64,000 nucleotides of DNA from Eubacteriales bacterium (lineage in GTDB: Bacteria > Bacillota > Clostridia > Lachnospirales > Lachnospiraceae): the NCBI GenBank assembly GCA_030526005.1, contig JAUNDP010000009.1, positions 1-64,000 of the forward strand, written 5' to 3'. Below the pieces are notes generated by a model. That model made no database searches and had not been told where the DNA came from. It worked only from the letters and a program-made list of their open reading frames with translations. Below are positions 17,147-26,464 of the stretch, piece after piece. The first letter of the stretch is position 1. Each line of letters opens with the position of its first letter. The position numbers and the translations under genes were made by a program.

Positions 17147-17866
17147 ATGAAACGAGTTATGAAATTTGTAATTGAGCATTTATCAAAAAAATTTGAGAAA
17201 AGAGAGATTCTGAGGGATGTTCATTTTACGTTTGAAGAAGGGAAAATATATGGGCTTCTTGGAAGAAACGGCGCAGGAAAAACAACGCTGTTTAACTGTC
17301 TCAACCGTGATCTTAAAGCGGACGGCGGCAGATTTTATTTTGATATAGACGGAGTCTGCCGGGAAGCAAAGGCGGAAGATATCGGCTATGTGCTCTCCAC
17401 GCCTACGGTACCTGAGTTTCTCACTGGAAGAGAGTTCCTGAAATTTTTTATGGATATCAATGAGAAATCCATTGAAAATCCTAAAAGCATAGATACCTAT
17501 TTTGACTATATGGGTATCGAAGCAGAGGACAGAGACAAACTGTTAAAGGATTATTCTCATGGTATGAAAAATAAAATGCAGATGCTGATCAATATCATTG
17601 CCAAACCGAATCTGTTACTGCTGGATGAGCCGCTCACTTCCCTTGACGTGGTCGTGGCGGAGGAGATGAAGCAGCTGCTTCGTTCTCTGAAACAGGGGCG
17701 CATCACTATTTTTTCAACTCATCTGATGGATTTGGCTCTTGACCTTTGTGATGAGATTGTGCTGCTCAATCATGGGGAATTGGAGGTTGTCGAGAAAACG
17801 AACTTAGACAGTAAGGAATTTAAAGATAAAATTATCGCAGCTTTAAGGGAGGAAGGACATGAATAA
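17147..17866 (+). CDS. ABC transporter ATP-binding protein
   Basis: This 239-aa ATPase has Walker A LLGRNGAGKTTLFN, a degenerate signature (DYSHGMKNKMQ in place of LSGGQ), Walker B LLLLDEPLTSLD and an H-loop in STHLMDLA. It resembles drug- or peptide-export ATPases of the BcrA/CcmA type. The start is uncertain: AGGAGGAG almost touches the ATG at 17147, while the ATG at 17159 is 12 bases beyond its end. A nine-codon frame (17121-17150) ends in TGA overlapping the 17147 ATG, which would allow translational coupling. It overlaps the membrane partner by 8 bp. Confidence 0.9.
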   Translation: MKRVMKFVIEHLSKKFEKREILRDVHFTFEEGKIYGLLGRNGAGKTTLFNCLNRDLKADGGRFYFDIDGVCREAKAEDIGYVLSTPTVPEFLTGREFLKFFMDINEKSIENPKSIDTYFDYMGIEAEDRDKLLKDYSHGMKNKMQMLINIIAKPNLLLLDEPLTSLDVVVAEEMKQLLRSLKQGRITIFSTHLMDLALDLCDEIVLLNHGELEVVEKTNLDSKEFKDKIIAALREEGHE

Positions 17867-19436
17867 AACTTTGAAAATTTCTTTTGCCCTTAAAAATACA
17901 TACCGTGTGAATGGAATTTTATTTTCACTAAAACAGATTCCCCTTTTGAAAAAAATATTGCCATCGACACTGTATCAGGTAAAAGGACTGAAAACGTTTG
18001 CAAACGTACTGTCTGTGATATGGGAAATGGTCTCGATGTTTCTGGGAAAATTTCTTTATTTTTTAACGATGGTATGCGGGATTGGTATTCTCTATGAGAA
18101 ACTGCCTGACAATCAGGCGTTTTTACATATTTTACTGTTTCTCACAATAATAGGAAGTTTTTCCAATACGAATATTTTCAATCCGACGAAAGACAAGTAT
18201 TATGCGATGTTTTTATTGAGAATGGATGCAAGAGAATATACGCTTGTTAACTATCTGTATGCGATGCTGAAACTGGTGATCGGATTCCTTCCATTTACCA
18301 TCTTATTTGGAAAAAGTATGGGAACGCCATTGTGGCTGTGCGTGCTTCTTCCGTTTTGCATAGCAGGGATGAAATTATTTGTTGCGTCTGTTTCTCTTTG
18401 GGACTATGAGAGAAGAGGATCAGGATTTAATGAGAATAAACTTTCTAAATATGTATGGGGCTGGATTGCTCTGCTTTTAGGCGTGGCATACGGTCTGCCG
18501 GCATTTGGCCTTGCGCTTCCGGAGAAGATGACGGCAGGAATCTTTCTTCTTTGCATTCCGCTTGGCGTGTTAGGTATGGCAAAGGTGCTGACTTTTGGAG
18601 ATTATCGTGCAATTAACCAAGAGCTGCTGTCAGGCTTGACAAGTCAGATGGATTTTGCTGCAAAAGAACAAATTATAAAGAAAGCAAATGAGAATAAAAT
18701 ATCAACGGATACGTCTATTTCCAGCAATCAAAATGGATTTGAATATCTGAACGAATTGTTTGTGAAGAGACACAAAAAGATCCTGTGGAATTCGACAAAG
18801 AAAATTTCATATGTCTGTATGGCTCTTGTCGCAGGCGTATTGACGATGAGTTTTTTAAAACCAGAGATCAAGCCGACGCTGAACGAGATGGTGATGATGT
18901 GGCTTCCATATTTTGTATTTATTATGTATGCTATCAATCGTGGAACAGGATTTACGCAGGCGCTGTTTATGAACTGCGACCACAGTCTGCTGACTTATTC
19001 TTTCTATAAACAGCCCAAATTTGTGCTGCGGCTGTTTCAGATCCGGCTTCGTGAAATCATGAAAATCAATGCTGTTCCGGCATTTATTATCGGTATCGGT
19101 CTGGCGCTCACTCTTTTTGCAACAGGAGGAACAGACAATCCGCTTCATTATATTATTTTGATTGTCTCGATTCTCTGCATGAGCCTGTTTTTCTCGATTC
19201 ATTATCTGACGGTTTATTATCTGCTTCAGCCGTATAATGTTGGAACAGAATTAAAAAGCGGCACATACCGTCTTGTGATGACCGCAACGTATATGGTTTG
19301 CTTTTTCATGATGCAGCTTCGTATGCAGCTGGAAATATTTGGAATCATGACGATTGTGTTCTGCGTGCTTTACAGCGTTATTGCAAGCATTCTCGTTTAC
19401 CGCTTTGCACCGAAGACGTTTAAACTCAGAACATGA
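17859..19436 (+). CDS. ABC transporter permease, multi-helix, substrate unknown
   Basis: This 525-aa integral membrane protein has about 10-12 hydrophobic segments and no recognisable enzymatic motif. It begins 8 bp inside the ATPase gene and is therefore its membrane partner. Two-gene exporters of this kind often remove antimicrobial peptides or lipids, but the sequence gives no direct clue. GGAAGGAC precedes the start. A long hairpin follows at 19471-19514. Confidence 0.85.
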   Translation: MNKTLKISFALKNTYRVNGILFSLKQIPLLKKILPSTLYQVKGLKTFANVLSVIWEMVSMFLGKFLYFLTMVCGIGILYEKLPDNQAFLHILLFLTIIGSFSNTNIFNPTKDKYYAMFLLRMDAREYTLVNYLYAMLKLVIGFLPFTILFGKSMGTPLWLCVLLPFCIAGMKLFVASVSLWDYERRGSGFNENKLSKYVWGWIALLLGVAYGLPAFGLALPEKMTAGIFLLCIPLGVLGMAKVLTFGDYRAINQELLSGLTSQMDFAAKEQIIKKANENKISTDTSISSNQNGFEYLNELFVKRHKKILWNSTKKISYVCMALVAGVLTMSFLKPEIKPTLNEMVMMWLPYFVFIMYAINRGTGFTQALFMNCDHSLLTYSFYKQPKFVLRLFQIRLREIMKINAVPAFIIGIGLALTLFATGGTDNPLHYIILIVSILCMSLFFSIHYLTVYYLLQPYNVGTELKSGTYRLVMTATYMVCFFMMQLRMQLEIFGIMTIVFCVLYSVIASILVYRFAPKTFKLRT

Positions 19437-19470
19437 TTCCAAATTCATCATCATAATTTTTAATAGTGGC

Positions 19471-19514
19471 AGGCGCTGACCTCAGGAAATAAAAAAAGAA
19501 GGAGGTCAGCGCCT
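19471..19514. terminator. Shared terminator between convergent genes
   Basis: AGGCGCTGACCTC (19471-19483) and GAGGTCAGCGCCT (19502-19514) are perfect 13-bp arms, followed by TTT on the plus strand. It separates the ABC exporter genes from the convergent araC-type gene. Confidence 0.65.
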
Positions 19515-19517
19515 TTG

Positions 19518-20381
19518 TCATATTCCGCGAAAAATAGCAGATTCCGACTGAGTAAGCTGCTTTCTGTATTTCTGAGGAGTCATTCCAGTTGAATTTTTAA
19601 AACGCTGAGAAAAGTAGCTGATTGAAGAAAAACCTGTGATCTCAGCAATCTGAGAAATGGAATAATCTGTACTTCGGAGCAGAAATTTACTTTCTTCCAA
19701 TCTTTTCTGCAAAAGATAGTGAATCGGTGAGATTCCATAAGTCTGTGTAAAATGGTGAACCATGTAATATTTATTCAAATGTGCTGCATCCGCCAAGATA
19801 TCTAAATTCAGAGAAGTCTTAAAATACTGGTCAATATATTCTTTGACGGCAGAGATTTCTTTGCTGGCTTTGACTTGAGGAGTGATGGTAATCTGCAGCT
19901 TTTCATGGCGCAGCAGATAGATCAGGATGACATTCAGAAGATTCTGACAGAGGAGATCACGATAGTCCTTATTCTGCTGCATCTCGCGCACCATAATATC
20001 AAGATAGAAACGGATGGAGGAATGGTCAAGACGGCAGTTTACACGGCCATATGTCATGGGAGAGCCGTCCGGATGCGTGAAAGTCAGTCCCTCTACTCCG
20101 AGAACGATATATTCAAGAGGCTCTGAACGGGAAGAATGTTCTGTATGCGCAATATTAGGGCTGATCAGGATCAGGTCGTCTGTCTGAACATCAAACGTCT
20201 CAGAAGCCATCTGGAAATAACCTTTTCCCTTGCGGACAAAAAAGAGTTCTGTGAAATAGTGCGTATGCGGAATACTGTTCCAGTCTGTATCATATCGGGC
20301 GGAAGTGACGTACAGAAGCTGTCCGTGGAGGAGATCAGAATCTCCGGGAAGTGTCTGTACAGAATAAAGTCGATTGCTCAT
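19518..20381 (-). CDS. AraC-family transcriptional regulator
   Basis: An N-terminal cupin-like domain (IPHTHYFTELFFVRKGKGYFQM, residues ~30-110) is followed by two AraC helix-turn-helix units (LNLDILADAAHLNKYYMVHHF and YSISQIAEITGFSSISYFSQRF). The layout is that of carbohydrate-responsive AraC activators. It is divergent from the lacto-N-biose transporter operon across about 415 bp and is the best candidate for its regulator. I start at 20381 (MSNRLYSVQ), with AAAGGA about 14 bases upstream; an ATG at 20417 has no visible site. Confidence 0.9.
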   Translation of the reverse strand: MSNRLYSVQTLPGDSDLLHGQLLYVTSARYDTDWNSIPHTHYFTELFFVRKGKGYFQMASETFDVQTDDLILISPNIAHTEHSSRSEPLEYIVLGVEGLTFTHPDGSPMTYGRVNCRLDHSSIRFYLDIMVREMQQNKDYRDLLCQNLLNVILIYLLRHEKLQITITPQVKASKEISAVKEYIDQYFKTSLNLDILADAAHLNKYYMVHHFTQTYGISPIHYLLQKRLEESKFLLRSTDYSISQIAEITGFSSISYFSQRFKNSTGMTPQKYRKQLTQSESAIFRGI

Positions 20382-20796
20382 ATATAAAACCACAATCCTT
20401 TCAAAAAAACAGGGCATAAAGTTTAGGAATATTGCTTTTTATCGTATGATTAAAATATAATACAAAAAGTAAAAATATGCAAGATAATGACGAAAAAAGA
20501 AGAAAAAGAAAAGAAGAATTATCCAAAAAGCTACGATTAAAAAATAAAGTAAATAAAAAATTGTATAAAATGATTAATAAAAACAGTGCAGTTAAAAAAA
20601 TATATAGGAAAACAGAAAAGAGATAATATAGCAAGATATATAAAATAATTAGCAAGAAAACGCTTTGAAAATAGAAAAAATATTGTTATACTAGAAACAT
20701 GCAAAGGGGAATGGAACGTATACAGAATCTCACTCCATTCCAGAGGGGTTTTAGATAAGCGTATTAATAGCGTACCATCAAAAAGGAGGAAAAAAA
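20382..20796. other. Divergent intergenic region of the LNB/GNB locus
   Basis: About 200 bp next to the araC-type gene are extremely A-rich. A 49-codon basic frame there (20477-20626) has no ribosome-binding site and is probably chance. The remainder holds the operon promoter and cre-like site (20655-20692) and a leader hairpin with GGAATGGA / TCCATTCC arms (about 20709-20742). AGGAGGA precedes the ATG at 20797. Confidence 0.5.
20655..20692 (+). promoter_or_regulatory. Promoter of LNB/GNB operon with cre-like site
   Basis: AGAAAACGCTTTGA (20655-20668) matches the CcpA operator model TGAAAACGCTTTCA at 12 of 14 positions. It overlaps the probable -35 (TTTGAA, 20664-20669); a TATACT -10 box lies at 20687-20692 with 17-bp spacing. 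CcpA bound here would block the promoter, so carbon catabolite repression is likely. Confidence 0.5.
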
Positions 20797-22122
20797 ATGA
20801 AAAGAAAACTGAGCATGGTTTTAAGTCTGAGTATGGCAGCTGCTTCACTGGCAGGAATGTCTACTGTATCTTTTGCAGAGGAAGCAAAAGAATTTGAGGG
20901 CCAGACACTGAAAGTAGCAGCGATTGAAACAGCATACGGTACAGAAATGTGGACAGAAGTATGCGCAGCATTTGAGGAGATGACAGGTGCGACAGTAGAG
21001 CTGATCACAGATAAAAACCTGGAAGATGTGATCGGAAACAGCTTCCGCAGCGGAGATTATCCGGATGTTGTTCATCTGGCAACAGGAAGACCGGCAGCTA
21101 TGACAGAGACAATGATCAAAGACGAAGCGCTGACAGATCTGACAGACGTGCTGGATATGACAGTTCCAGGCGAAGACGTGACAGTAAAAGAGAAAATCGC
21201 AGGCGGATTTACAGACAGCTCTCTGACAAACCCATACGGAGACGGAAAAACATATCTTGCACCAATGTTCTACAGCCCATGCGGACTGTTCTACAACGCA
21301 GGTCTGTTTGAAGAAAAAGGCTGGGATCTTCCAGAGACATGGGATGAAATGTGGGCATTAGGCGACGCAGCAGCAGAAGAAGGAATCGCGCTGTTTACTT
21401 ATCCTACAACAGGATATTTTGACGCATTCTTCTATGCAATGCTGTATGAAGCAGGCGGACCGGAATTCTTCGACAAAGCTACACATTATGAAGAAGGCAT
21501 CTGGGATACAGAAGAAGCACAATTAGTATTTGATACAATCGCAAAACTGGCTTCTTACACAGAAAAATCTGTTCCTTCCAATGCAAACAATGATAACTAC
21601 TTAAAGAATCAGCAGCTTGTTTGCGATAACAAAGCGCTGTTCATGCCAAACGGAAACTGGGTAATCAGTGAAATGAAGGATGCTCCTAAGGCAGACGGAT
21701 TCGAATGGGGATTCATGGCTCTTCCGGCACTGACAGAAGGCGGAGATCGTTATTCTTTCGCATGGTTTGAGCAGATCTGGGTTCCGGCAGCAGCTCCAAA
21801 CGTAGACCTGGCAAAAGAATTTATCGCATATATGTATTCTGATGAAGCAGCAGCAATCTTTGCAGAGAGCGGAGCAATTCAGCCTCTTCTCGGACTGGCA
21901 GATACATTAGAAGGCGACAACAAAACTTACTACAGCATCTATGACAACGGCGCAAAAGTTGCTCTGGGCGGATTTGCAACAACAGACGCAGTAGAAGGCG
22001 TAAATATTGCAGATACTGCATTTGGAACAATCAACTCTTTAGTAAGCGGTGACAAGACAGAAGAAGAGTGGATCGAAGCAGTTAAAGCGGACAGCGATAA
22101 ATTAAGAGAAGCATTAAAATAA
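20797..22122 (+). CDS. Sugar ABC transporter substrate-binding protein (probable GNB/LNB binder)
   Basis: This 441-aa extracellular binding protein (SBP family 1) has the usual two-lobe motifs (YPDVVHLATGRPAAMTETM, GLFYNAGLFEEKGWDLPETWDEMWALG). Its operon partners are two permeases, a GH112 phosphorylase and an N-acetylhexosamine kinase, so the ligand is probably galacto-N-biose or lacto-N-biose. Oddly, the signal peptide ends SLAGMSTVSFAEE with Met where a lipoprotein would have the lipobox Cys. There is no cysteine before ~residue 48, so it looks cleaved by signal peptidase I and not lipid-anchored. An intercistronic hairpin follows. Confidence 0.9.
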   Translation: MKRKLSMVLSLSMAAASLAGMSTVSFAEEAKEFEGQTLKVAAIETAYGTEMWTEVCAAFEEMTGATVELITDKNLEDVIGNSFRSGDYPDVVHLATGRPAAMTETMIKDEALTDLTDVLDMTVPGEDVTVKEKIAGGFTDSSLTNPYGDGKTYLAPMFYSPCGLFYNAGLFEEKGWDLPETWDEMWALGDAAAEEGIALFTYPTTGYFDAFFYAMLYEAGGPEFFDKATHYEEGIWDTEEAQLVFDTIAKLASYTEKSVPSNANNDNYLKNQQLVCDNKALFMPNGNWVISEMKDAPKADGFEWGFMALPALTEGGDRYSFAWFEQIWVPAAAPNVDLAKEFIAYMYSDEAAAIFAESGAIQPLLGLADTLEGDNKTYYSIYDNGAKVALGGFATTDAVEGVNIADTAFGTINSLVSGDKTEEEWIEAVKADSDKLREALK

Positions 22123-22164
22123 AGACAACACAGACATAGGGCAGTTGTTATAAGAAAATAGAAT

Positions 22165-22223
22165 AAGACCGGGTTCGTGCCTCTGTCCCAAATTGAGGAC
22201 GGAAAGCAGGAAAACCCGGTCTT
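22165..22223 (+). terminator. Intercistronic hairpin between SBP and permease genes
   Basis: AAGACCGGGTT (22165-22175) pairs with AACCCGGTCTT (22213-22223) around a ~37-nt loop that can fold further (GTCC / GGAC). Such structures after binding-protein genes cause partial termination or mRNA stabilisation, giving more SBP than permease. T-run is weak. Confidence 0.5.
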
Positions 22224-22258
22224 GTTTGCTCAAATGTTGTGAACTTAGGAGGAAGTCT

Positions 22259-23143
22259 ATGAAAAAAGGACGCAGAAGAGCAGGATTTTTGGCAATGTGT
22301 GTGGTGCCAGCGACAGTCCTGTTTATTATCTTCATGATTATTCCTACCTTTAACGTATTTCGTATGTCCCTCTATAAATGGGGCGGATACTCAAATAAGA
22401 AAACGTTTGTAGGACTGGAGAACTTTGCGAAACTGATGGATGACAGTAAATTTTTACAGTCATTTCAAAATACGCTGCTGCTGATCGTCATCGTGACGGT
22501 TGTTACGATGGGACTGGCGCTGATTTTCGCAGCAATCCTGACACGCGAAAAGATTAAAGGACAGAATTTTTTCCGCGTAGTATTTTATATTCCAAACATA
22601 CTGTCTGTTGTTATCATCAGCGCAATTTTCAGCGCGATCTACGATGCAAACAACGGTATGCTGAACAGTATTATTTCTATTTTTAAAGGCGATCCGGTGT
22701 ACTGGCTGGGCGATCAGAAGATTGTAATCTTCTCACTTGCGGCAGCTATGATCTGGCAGGCGATTGGATATTACATGGTTATGTATATGGCAAGTATGGC
22801 CAGCGTTCCAGTCAGCCTCTATGAAAGTTCTGCACTGGACGGAGCTACAAAAATGCAGCAGTTCTTTCAGATTACACTGCCGATGATTTGGACAAACATC
22901 CGCACAACGCTGACATTCTTTATCATAAGCAGTATCAATCTGAGTTTCCTTTTTGTAAAGGCGATGACAAGCGGAGGACCTGACGGCAGTACAGAAGTAT
23001 TCTTGAGCTATATGTATAAACAGGCATATACAAACTCAAGTTATGGATATGGTATGGCGATAGGAGTAATTATCTTTATCTTTTCCTTCGGTCTTAGTGC
23101 TATTGTAAACTTTATTACAAAGCGTGAAGCCATTGATCTGTAG
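22259..23143 (+). CDS. Sugar ABC transporter permease (MalF-type)
   Basis: The 294-aa permease has six predicted membrane helices and the EAA loop (VPVSLYESSALDGATKMQQFFQITLP) that docks the ATPase. I start at 22259, with TAGGAGG 8 bases upstream; the frame is open further upstream but runs into the intercistronic hairpin. It forms a heterodimer with the next permease. No ATPase gene lies in the operon, so it probably uses a shared MsmK-type ATPase encoded elsewhere, as many Gram-positive sugar importers do. Confidence 0.92.
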   Translation: MKKGRRRAGFLAMCVVPATVLFIIFMIIPTFNVFRMSLYKWGGYSNKKTFVGLENFAKLMDDSKFLQSFQNTLLLIVIVTVVTMGLALIFAAILTREKIKGQNFFRVVFYIPNILSVVIISAIFSAIYDANNGMLNSIISIFKGDPVYWLGDQKIVIFSLAAAMIWQAIGYYMVMYMASMASVPVSLYESSALDGATKMQQFFQITLPMIWTNIRTTLTFFIISSINLSFLFVKAMTSGGPDGSTEVFLSYMYKQAYTNSSYGYGMAIGVIIFIFSFGLSAIVNFITKREAIDL

Positions 23144-23158
23144 AGGGAGGATGAAGAT

Positions 23159-24046
23159 ATGAGAAAAAAAGCAAACAAAAAACCATTCAGCATCTACAAA
23201 CTGTTTATCTATGTGGTGCTGATCGCTCTTGCTGTCAGCATTATTGTGCCGGTGGCATGGGTATTTATGGCCTCCATCAAACAGAACAGTGAATTTTATG
23301 GAAATCCTTGGAATCTTCCGGCAGGTTTCTACTTCCAGAACTTTATTGATGCGTGGACCAAAGCGCGTATGGGCGAGTATATGTTAAACAGTGTGATTGT
23401 GACCGGACTTGCGCTGGTACTTTTGTTAGTAATTGCACTGCCGGCTGCCTATGCTCTGAGCCGCTTCAAATTCAGAGGAAGAAAAATTTTGAATGTGGCA
23501 TTTATGGCAGGTCTGTTTATCAATGTAAACTATATTATTGTTCCTATCTTCCTGATGTTTGTGGATGGAAATGCACTGCTTAGAAAGATTGGACTGCCAC
23601 CATTTTTACTGAACAATATTTTTGTCCTTGCAGTTGTATATGCGGCGACAGCGCTTCCATTTACGATTTACCTGTTGTCCGGATACTTTGCAACGCTTCC
23701 GAAAGACTTTGAGGAAGCGGCATATATGGATGGCGCAGGATATACAAGAACAATGGTGCGCATTATCTTTCCAATGGCAAAGCCAAGCATTATCACAGTG
23801 ATCCTGTTTAACTTCCTTTCCTTCTGGAATGAGTATATCATCGCTATGACGCTGCTGGCAGATCCGAAAGGCGGAAAGACGCTGCCAGTTGGACTGATGA
23901 ATCTGATGAAAGCACAGAACGCAGCGGCAGAGTATGGACAGCTGTATGCCGGACTTGTAATGGTAATGCTTCCAACATTGATCTTATATATCTGCGTTCA
24001 GAAAAAGCTTACTCAAGGAATGACGCTGGGCGGTCTGAAAGGATAG
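23159..24046 (+). CDS. Sugar ABC transporter permease (MalG-type)
   Basis: This 295-aa permease has six membrane helices and the EAA motif (LPKDFEEAAYMDGAGYTRTMVRIIFPMAKP). It starts 15 bp after the partner permease gene, with GGGAGG upstream. The long periplasmic-side N-terminal region (PWNLPAGFYFQNFIDAW) is typical of MalG-type subunits. It belongs to the GNB/LNB import complex. Confidence 0.93.
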   Translation: MRKKANKKPFSIYKLFIYVVLIALAVSIIVPVAWVFMASIKQNSEFYGNPWNLPAGFYFQNFIDAWTKARMGEYMLNSVIVTGLALVLLLVIALPAAYALSRFKFRGRKILNVAFMAGLFINVNYIIVPIFLMFVDGNALLRKIGLPPFLLNNIFVLAVVYAATALPFTIYLLSGYFATLPKDFEEAAYMDGAGYTRTMVRIIFPMAKPSIITVILFNFLSFWNEYIIAMTLLADPKGGKTLPVGLMNLMKAQNAAAEYGQLYAGLVMVMLPTLILYICVQKKLTQGMTLGGLKG

Positions 24047-24053
24047 GGATAAT

Positions 24054-24233
24054 ATGGAATATAAAAAAGAACGTCTTATAATGATAATTTGTCTGGCTCT
24101 GTTTCTGGTATGTATGTGGCTGATTGTCATGGGACAAAAAAAGATCAGCTTCAGCGGTCTGGGAATGATGATGCTGGGATTAATCGGGCTTTTAGCTTTA
24201 TTATGGTATTATAACTGGAGACACAGTAAGTAA
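24054..24233 (+). CDS. Small two-helix membrane protein in sugar operon (DUF6903-like)
   Basis: This 59-aa protein starts MEYKKERLIM and ends NWRHSK. It has two hydrophobic segments (about residues 8-26 and 35-53) separated by a short polar turn (GQKKIS). It lies 7 bp after the MalG-type permease and 26 bp before the phosphorylase, on the same strand, so it is part of the operon. Tiny proteins of this layout occur in similar Lachnospiraceae sugar ABC operons and are annotated as DUF6903; I make that assignment from memory of the layout. It may stabilise or regulate the transporter. Confidence 0.7.
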   Translation: MEYKKERLIMIICLALFLVCMWLIVMGQKKISFSGLGMMMLGLIGLLALLWYYNWRHSK

Positions 24234-24259
24234 GAATACAGTACAGGATAAGGAGAACC

Positions 24260-26428
24260 ATGGAGAATTTAAAACGAAAAGGTCGTGTGACCATTCCTAC
24301 AGATGTGGATGTAGTACCTGAGACATTAGAATTAATAGAGAGATGGGGAGCCGATGCAATACGAGACTGCGACGGCACAGATTACCCGGAGGAATTAAAA
24401 CAGGTAGATGCAAAAGTTTACAGCACTTATTATACAACGAGAAAAGACAATGCCTGGGCGAAAGCAAATCCAGACGAGGTACAGCAGTGCTATATCATGA
24501 CCGGATTTTACACAGCGGTGGAAGATACACTGAAAATTCCTCTGATGAAGGGAATCTCAAAAGAACTGATGATGGCGAACACACGCGATGATATCCATCG
24601 CTGGTGGGAAGTAATGGATCGCTCTGAAGGCGTTCCGGTTCCAAATGCTCAGTGGGATTACGACGAGAAAGAGGGAAACGTGGTGATCAGGGAAGCAAAA
24701 CCTTTCCATGAATACACCGTAAGTTTTCTGGCTTATCTGATCTGGGATCCGGTACATATGTATAATGCTGTGATTAACGACTGGAAAGATGTGGAACATC
24801 AGATCACATTTGATGTGCGTCAGCCGAAAACACACGCTTACAGTTTAGAGAGACTGAAAAAGTTCATTGAGGAGCATCCTTACTTGAATGTAATCCGATA
24901 CACTACATTTTTCCATCAGTTTACACTCGTATTTGATGAGCTGAAACGAGAAAAATATGTAGACTGGTATGGATACTCTGCTTCTGTCAGCCCATATATT
25001 CTGGAACAGTTTGAGAGAGAAGTCGGATATCCTTTCCGTCCGGAATATATCATTGACCAGGGATATTATAACAATCAGTACCGTGTGCCGAGCAAGGAAT
25101 TCCGTGATTTCCAGGCATTCCAGCGCCGTGAAGTAGCAAAAATTGTAAAAGAGATGGTAGACATCACGCATTCTTATGGCAAGGAAGCGATGATGTTCCT
25201 GGGAGATCACTGGATTGGAACAGAACCGTTTATGGAAGAGTTCCAGACAATGGGCATAGATGCCGTGGTGGGAAGTGTTGGAAATGGTTCGACACTCCGT
25301 CTGATCAGCGACATTCCAGGCGTAAAATATACAGAAGGAAGATTTCTTCCATATTTCTTCCCGGATACGTTCCACGAGGGAGGCGATCCGGTAAAAGAAG
25401 CAAAAGTCAACTGGGTGACAGCGCGCCGTGCGATTCTGCGAAAACCGATCGACCGTATCGGATACGGCGGATATTTAAAATTGGCTTATCAGTTCCCTGA
25501 CTTCTTAGATTATGTAGAGCAGGTGTGCGACGAGTTCCGTGAATTATATGACAATATCAAAGGAACAACCCCTCATTGTACCGCTACCGTGGCAGTATTG
25601 AACTGCTGGGGAAAAATGCGTTCATGGGGATGCCACATGGTACATCATGCTTTATATCAGAAACAGAATTACAGCTATGCAGGAGTCATCGAGGCGCTCA
25701 GCGGCGCACCGTTTGACGTGCGTTTTATCAGCTTCGAGGATATCAAGAAAAATCCGGAGATGCTCAAAGAGATCGACGTGATCATCAATGTGGGAGACGG
25801 CGATACCGCGCACACAGGAGGAAACTGGTGGGAGGATACCGTTATCACATCTGCGCTCAGACAGTTTGTATACAATGGCGGCGGATGGATCGGCATCGGA
25901 GAACCGTCCGGACATCAGTACCAGGGTCATTACTTCCAGCTGGCTCAGCTGATGGGTGTGGAAAAAGAGACCGGATTTACTCTGAATTATGATAAGTACA
26001 ACTGGGAAGAGCATCCAGAGCATTTCATTCTGGAAGATGTTCAGGATCAGGTTGACTTCGGAGAAGGCAAAAAGAATATCTATGCTTTTGAAGATGCACA
26101 AGTTCTGGTTCAGAGAGAAAAAGAAGTACAGATGGCAGTAAAAGAGTTTGGAAACGGACGAAGCGTATATATCAGCGGACTGCCATACAGCTTTGAAAAT
26201 GCAAGAGTTTTATACCGCGCTATCCTGTGGAGTGCAGGAAAAGAGAACGAACTGCGCACATGGTATTCTGAAAATGTCAATGTGGAAGTCCATGCTTATG
26301 TAAAAAATGGAAAATTCTGTGTCGTAAATAATACATATGAGCCACAGGATACCGTGATTTACCGCGGAGACGGTAGCAGCTTCAGTCAGCATTTGGAAGC
26401 AAATGAGATTTTATGGTATGAATGTTAG
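24260..26428 (+). CDS. lnpA: 1,3-beta-galactosyl-N-acetylhexosamine phosphorylase (GH112)
   Basis: This 722-aa cytoplasmic enzyme phosphorolyses galacto-N-biose or lacto-N-biose to galactose 1-phosphate and GalNAc or GlcNAc. The sequence is GH112 throughout: N-terminal KGRVTIPTDVDVVPETLELIERWGAD, the TIM-barrel block with FFHQFTLVFDE and YIIDQGYYNNQYRVP (candidate general acid Asp), and the C-terminal Rossmann/beta parts. Length fits the family and there is no signal peptide. AAGGAG precedes the ATG. It sits between the transporter and the kinase, as in bifidobacterial lnp loci. Preference between the two disaccharides cannot be read here. Confidence 0.95.
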   Translation: MENLKRKGRVTIPTDVDVVPETLELIERWGADAIRDCDGTDYPEELKQVDAKVYSTYYTTRKDNAWAKANPDEVQQCYIMTGFYTAVEDTLKIPLMKGISKELMMANTRDDIHRWWEVMDRSEGVPVPNAQWDYDEKEGNVVIREAKPFHEYTVSFLAYLIWDPVHMYNAVINDWKDVEHQITFDVRQPKTHAYSLERLKKFIEEHPYLNVIRYTTFFHQFTLVFDELKREKYVDWYGYSASVSPYILEQFEREVGYPFRPEYIIDQGYYNNQYRVPSKEFRDFQAFQRREVAKIVKEMVDITHSYGKEAMMFLGDHWIGTEPFMEEFQTMGIDAVVGSVGNGSTLRLISDIPGVKYTEGRFLPYFFPDTFHEGGDPVKEAKVNWVTARRAILRKPIDRIGYGGYLKLAYQFPDFLDYVEQVCDEFRELYDNIKGTTPHCTATVAVLNCWGKMRSWGCHMVHHALYQKQNYSYAGVIEALSGAPFDVRFISFEDIKKNPEMLKEIDVIINVGDGDTAHTGGNWWEDTVITSALRQFVYNGGGWIGIGEPSGHQYQGHYFQLAQLMGVEKETGFTLNYDKYNWEEHPEHFILEDVQDQVDFGEGKKNIYAFEDAQVLVQREKEVQMAVKEFGNGRSVYISGLPYSFENARVLYRAILWSAGKENELRTWYSENVNVEVHAYVKNGKFCVVNNTYEPQDTVIYRGDGSSFSQHLEANEILWYEC

Positions 26429-26464
26429 GAAAAAAGAAAAAATATACGGAAATGAGGTAACAGT

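Noticed and set aside
20477-20626. 49-aa, very basic frame in the A-rich region before the LNB operon
   Set aside because: Lysine richness follows from the A-rich sequence, and there is no ribosome-binding site.
24845-25375. 176-aa minus-strand frame inside lnpA
   Set aside because: It is an antisense shadow of the conserved GH112 coding sequence.
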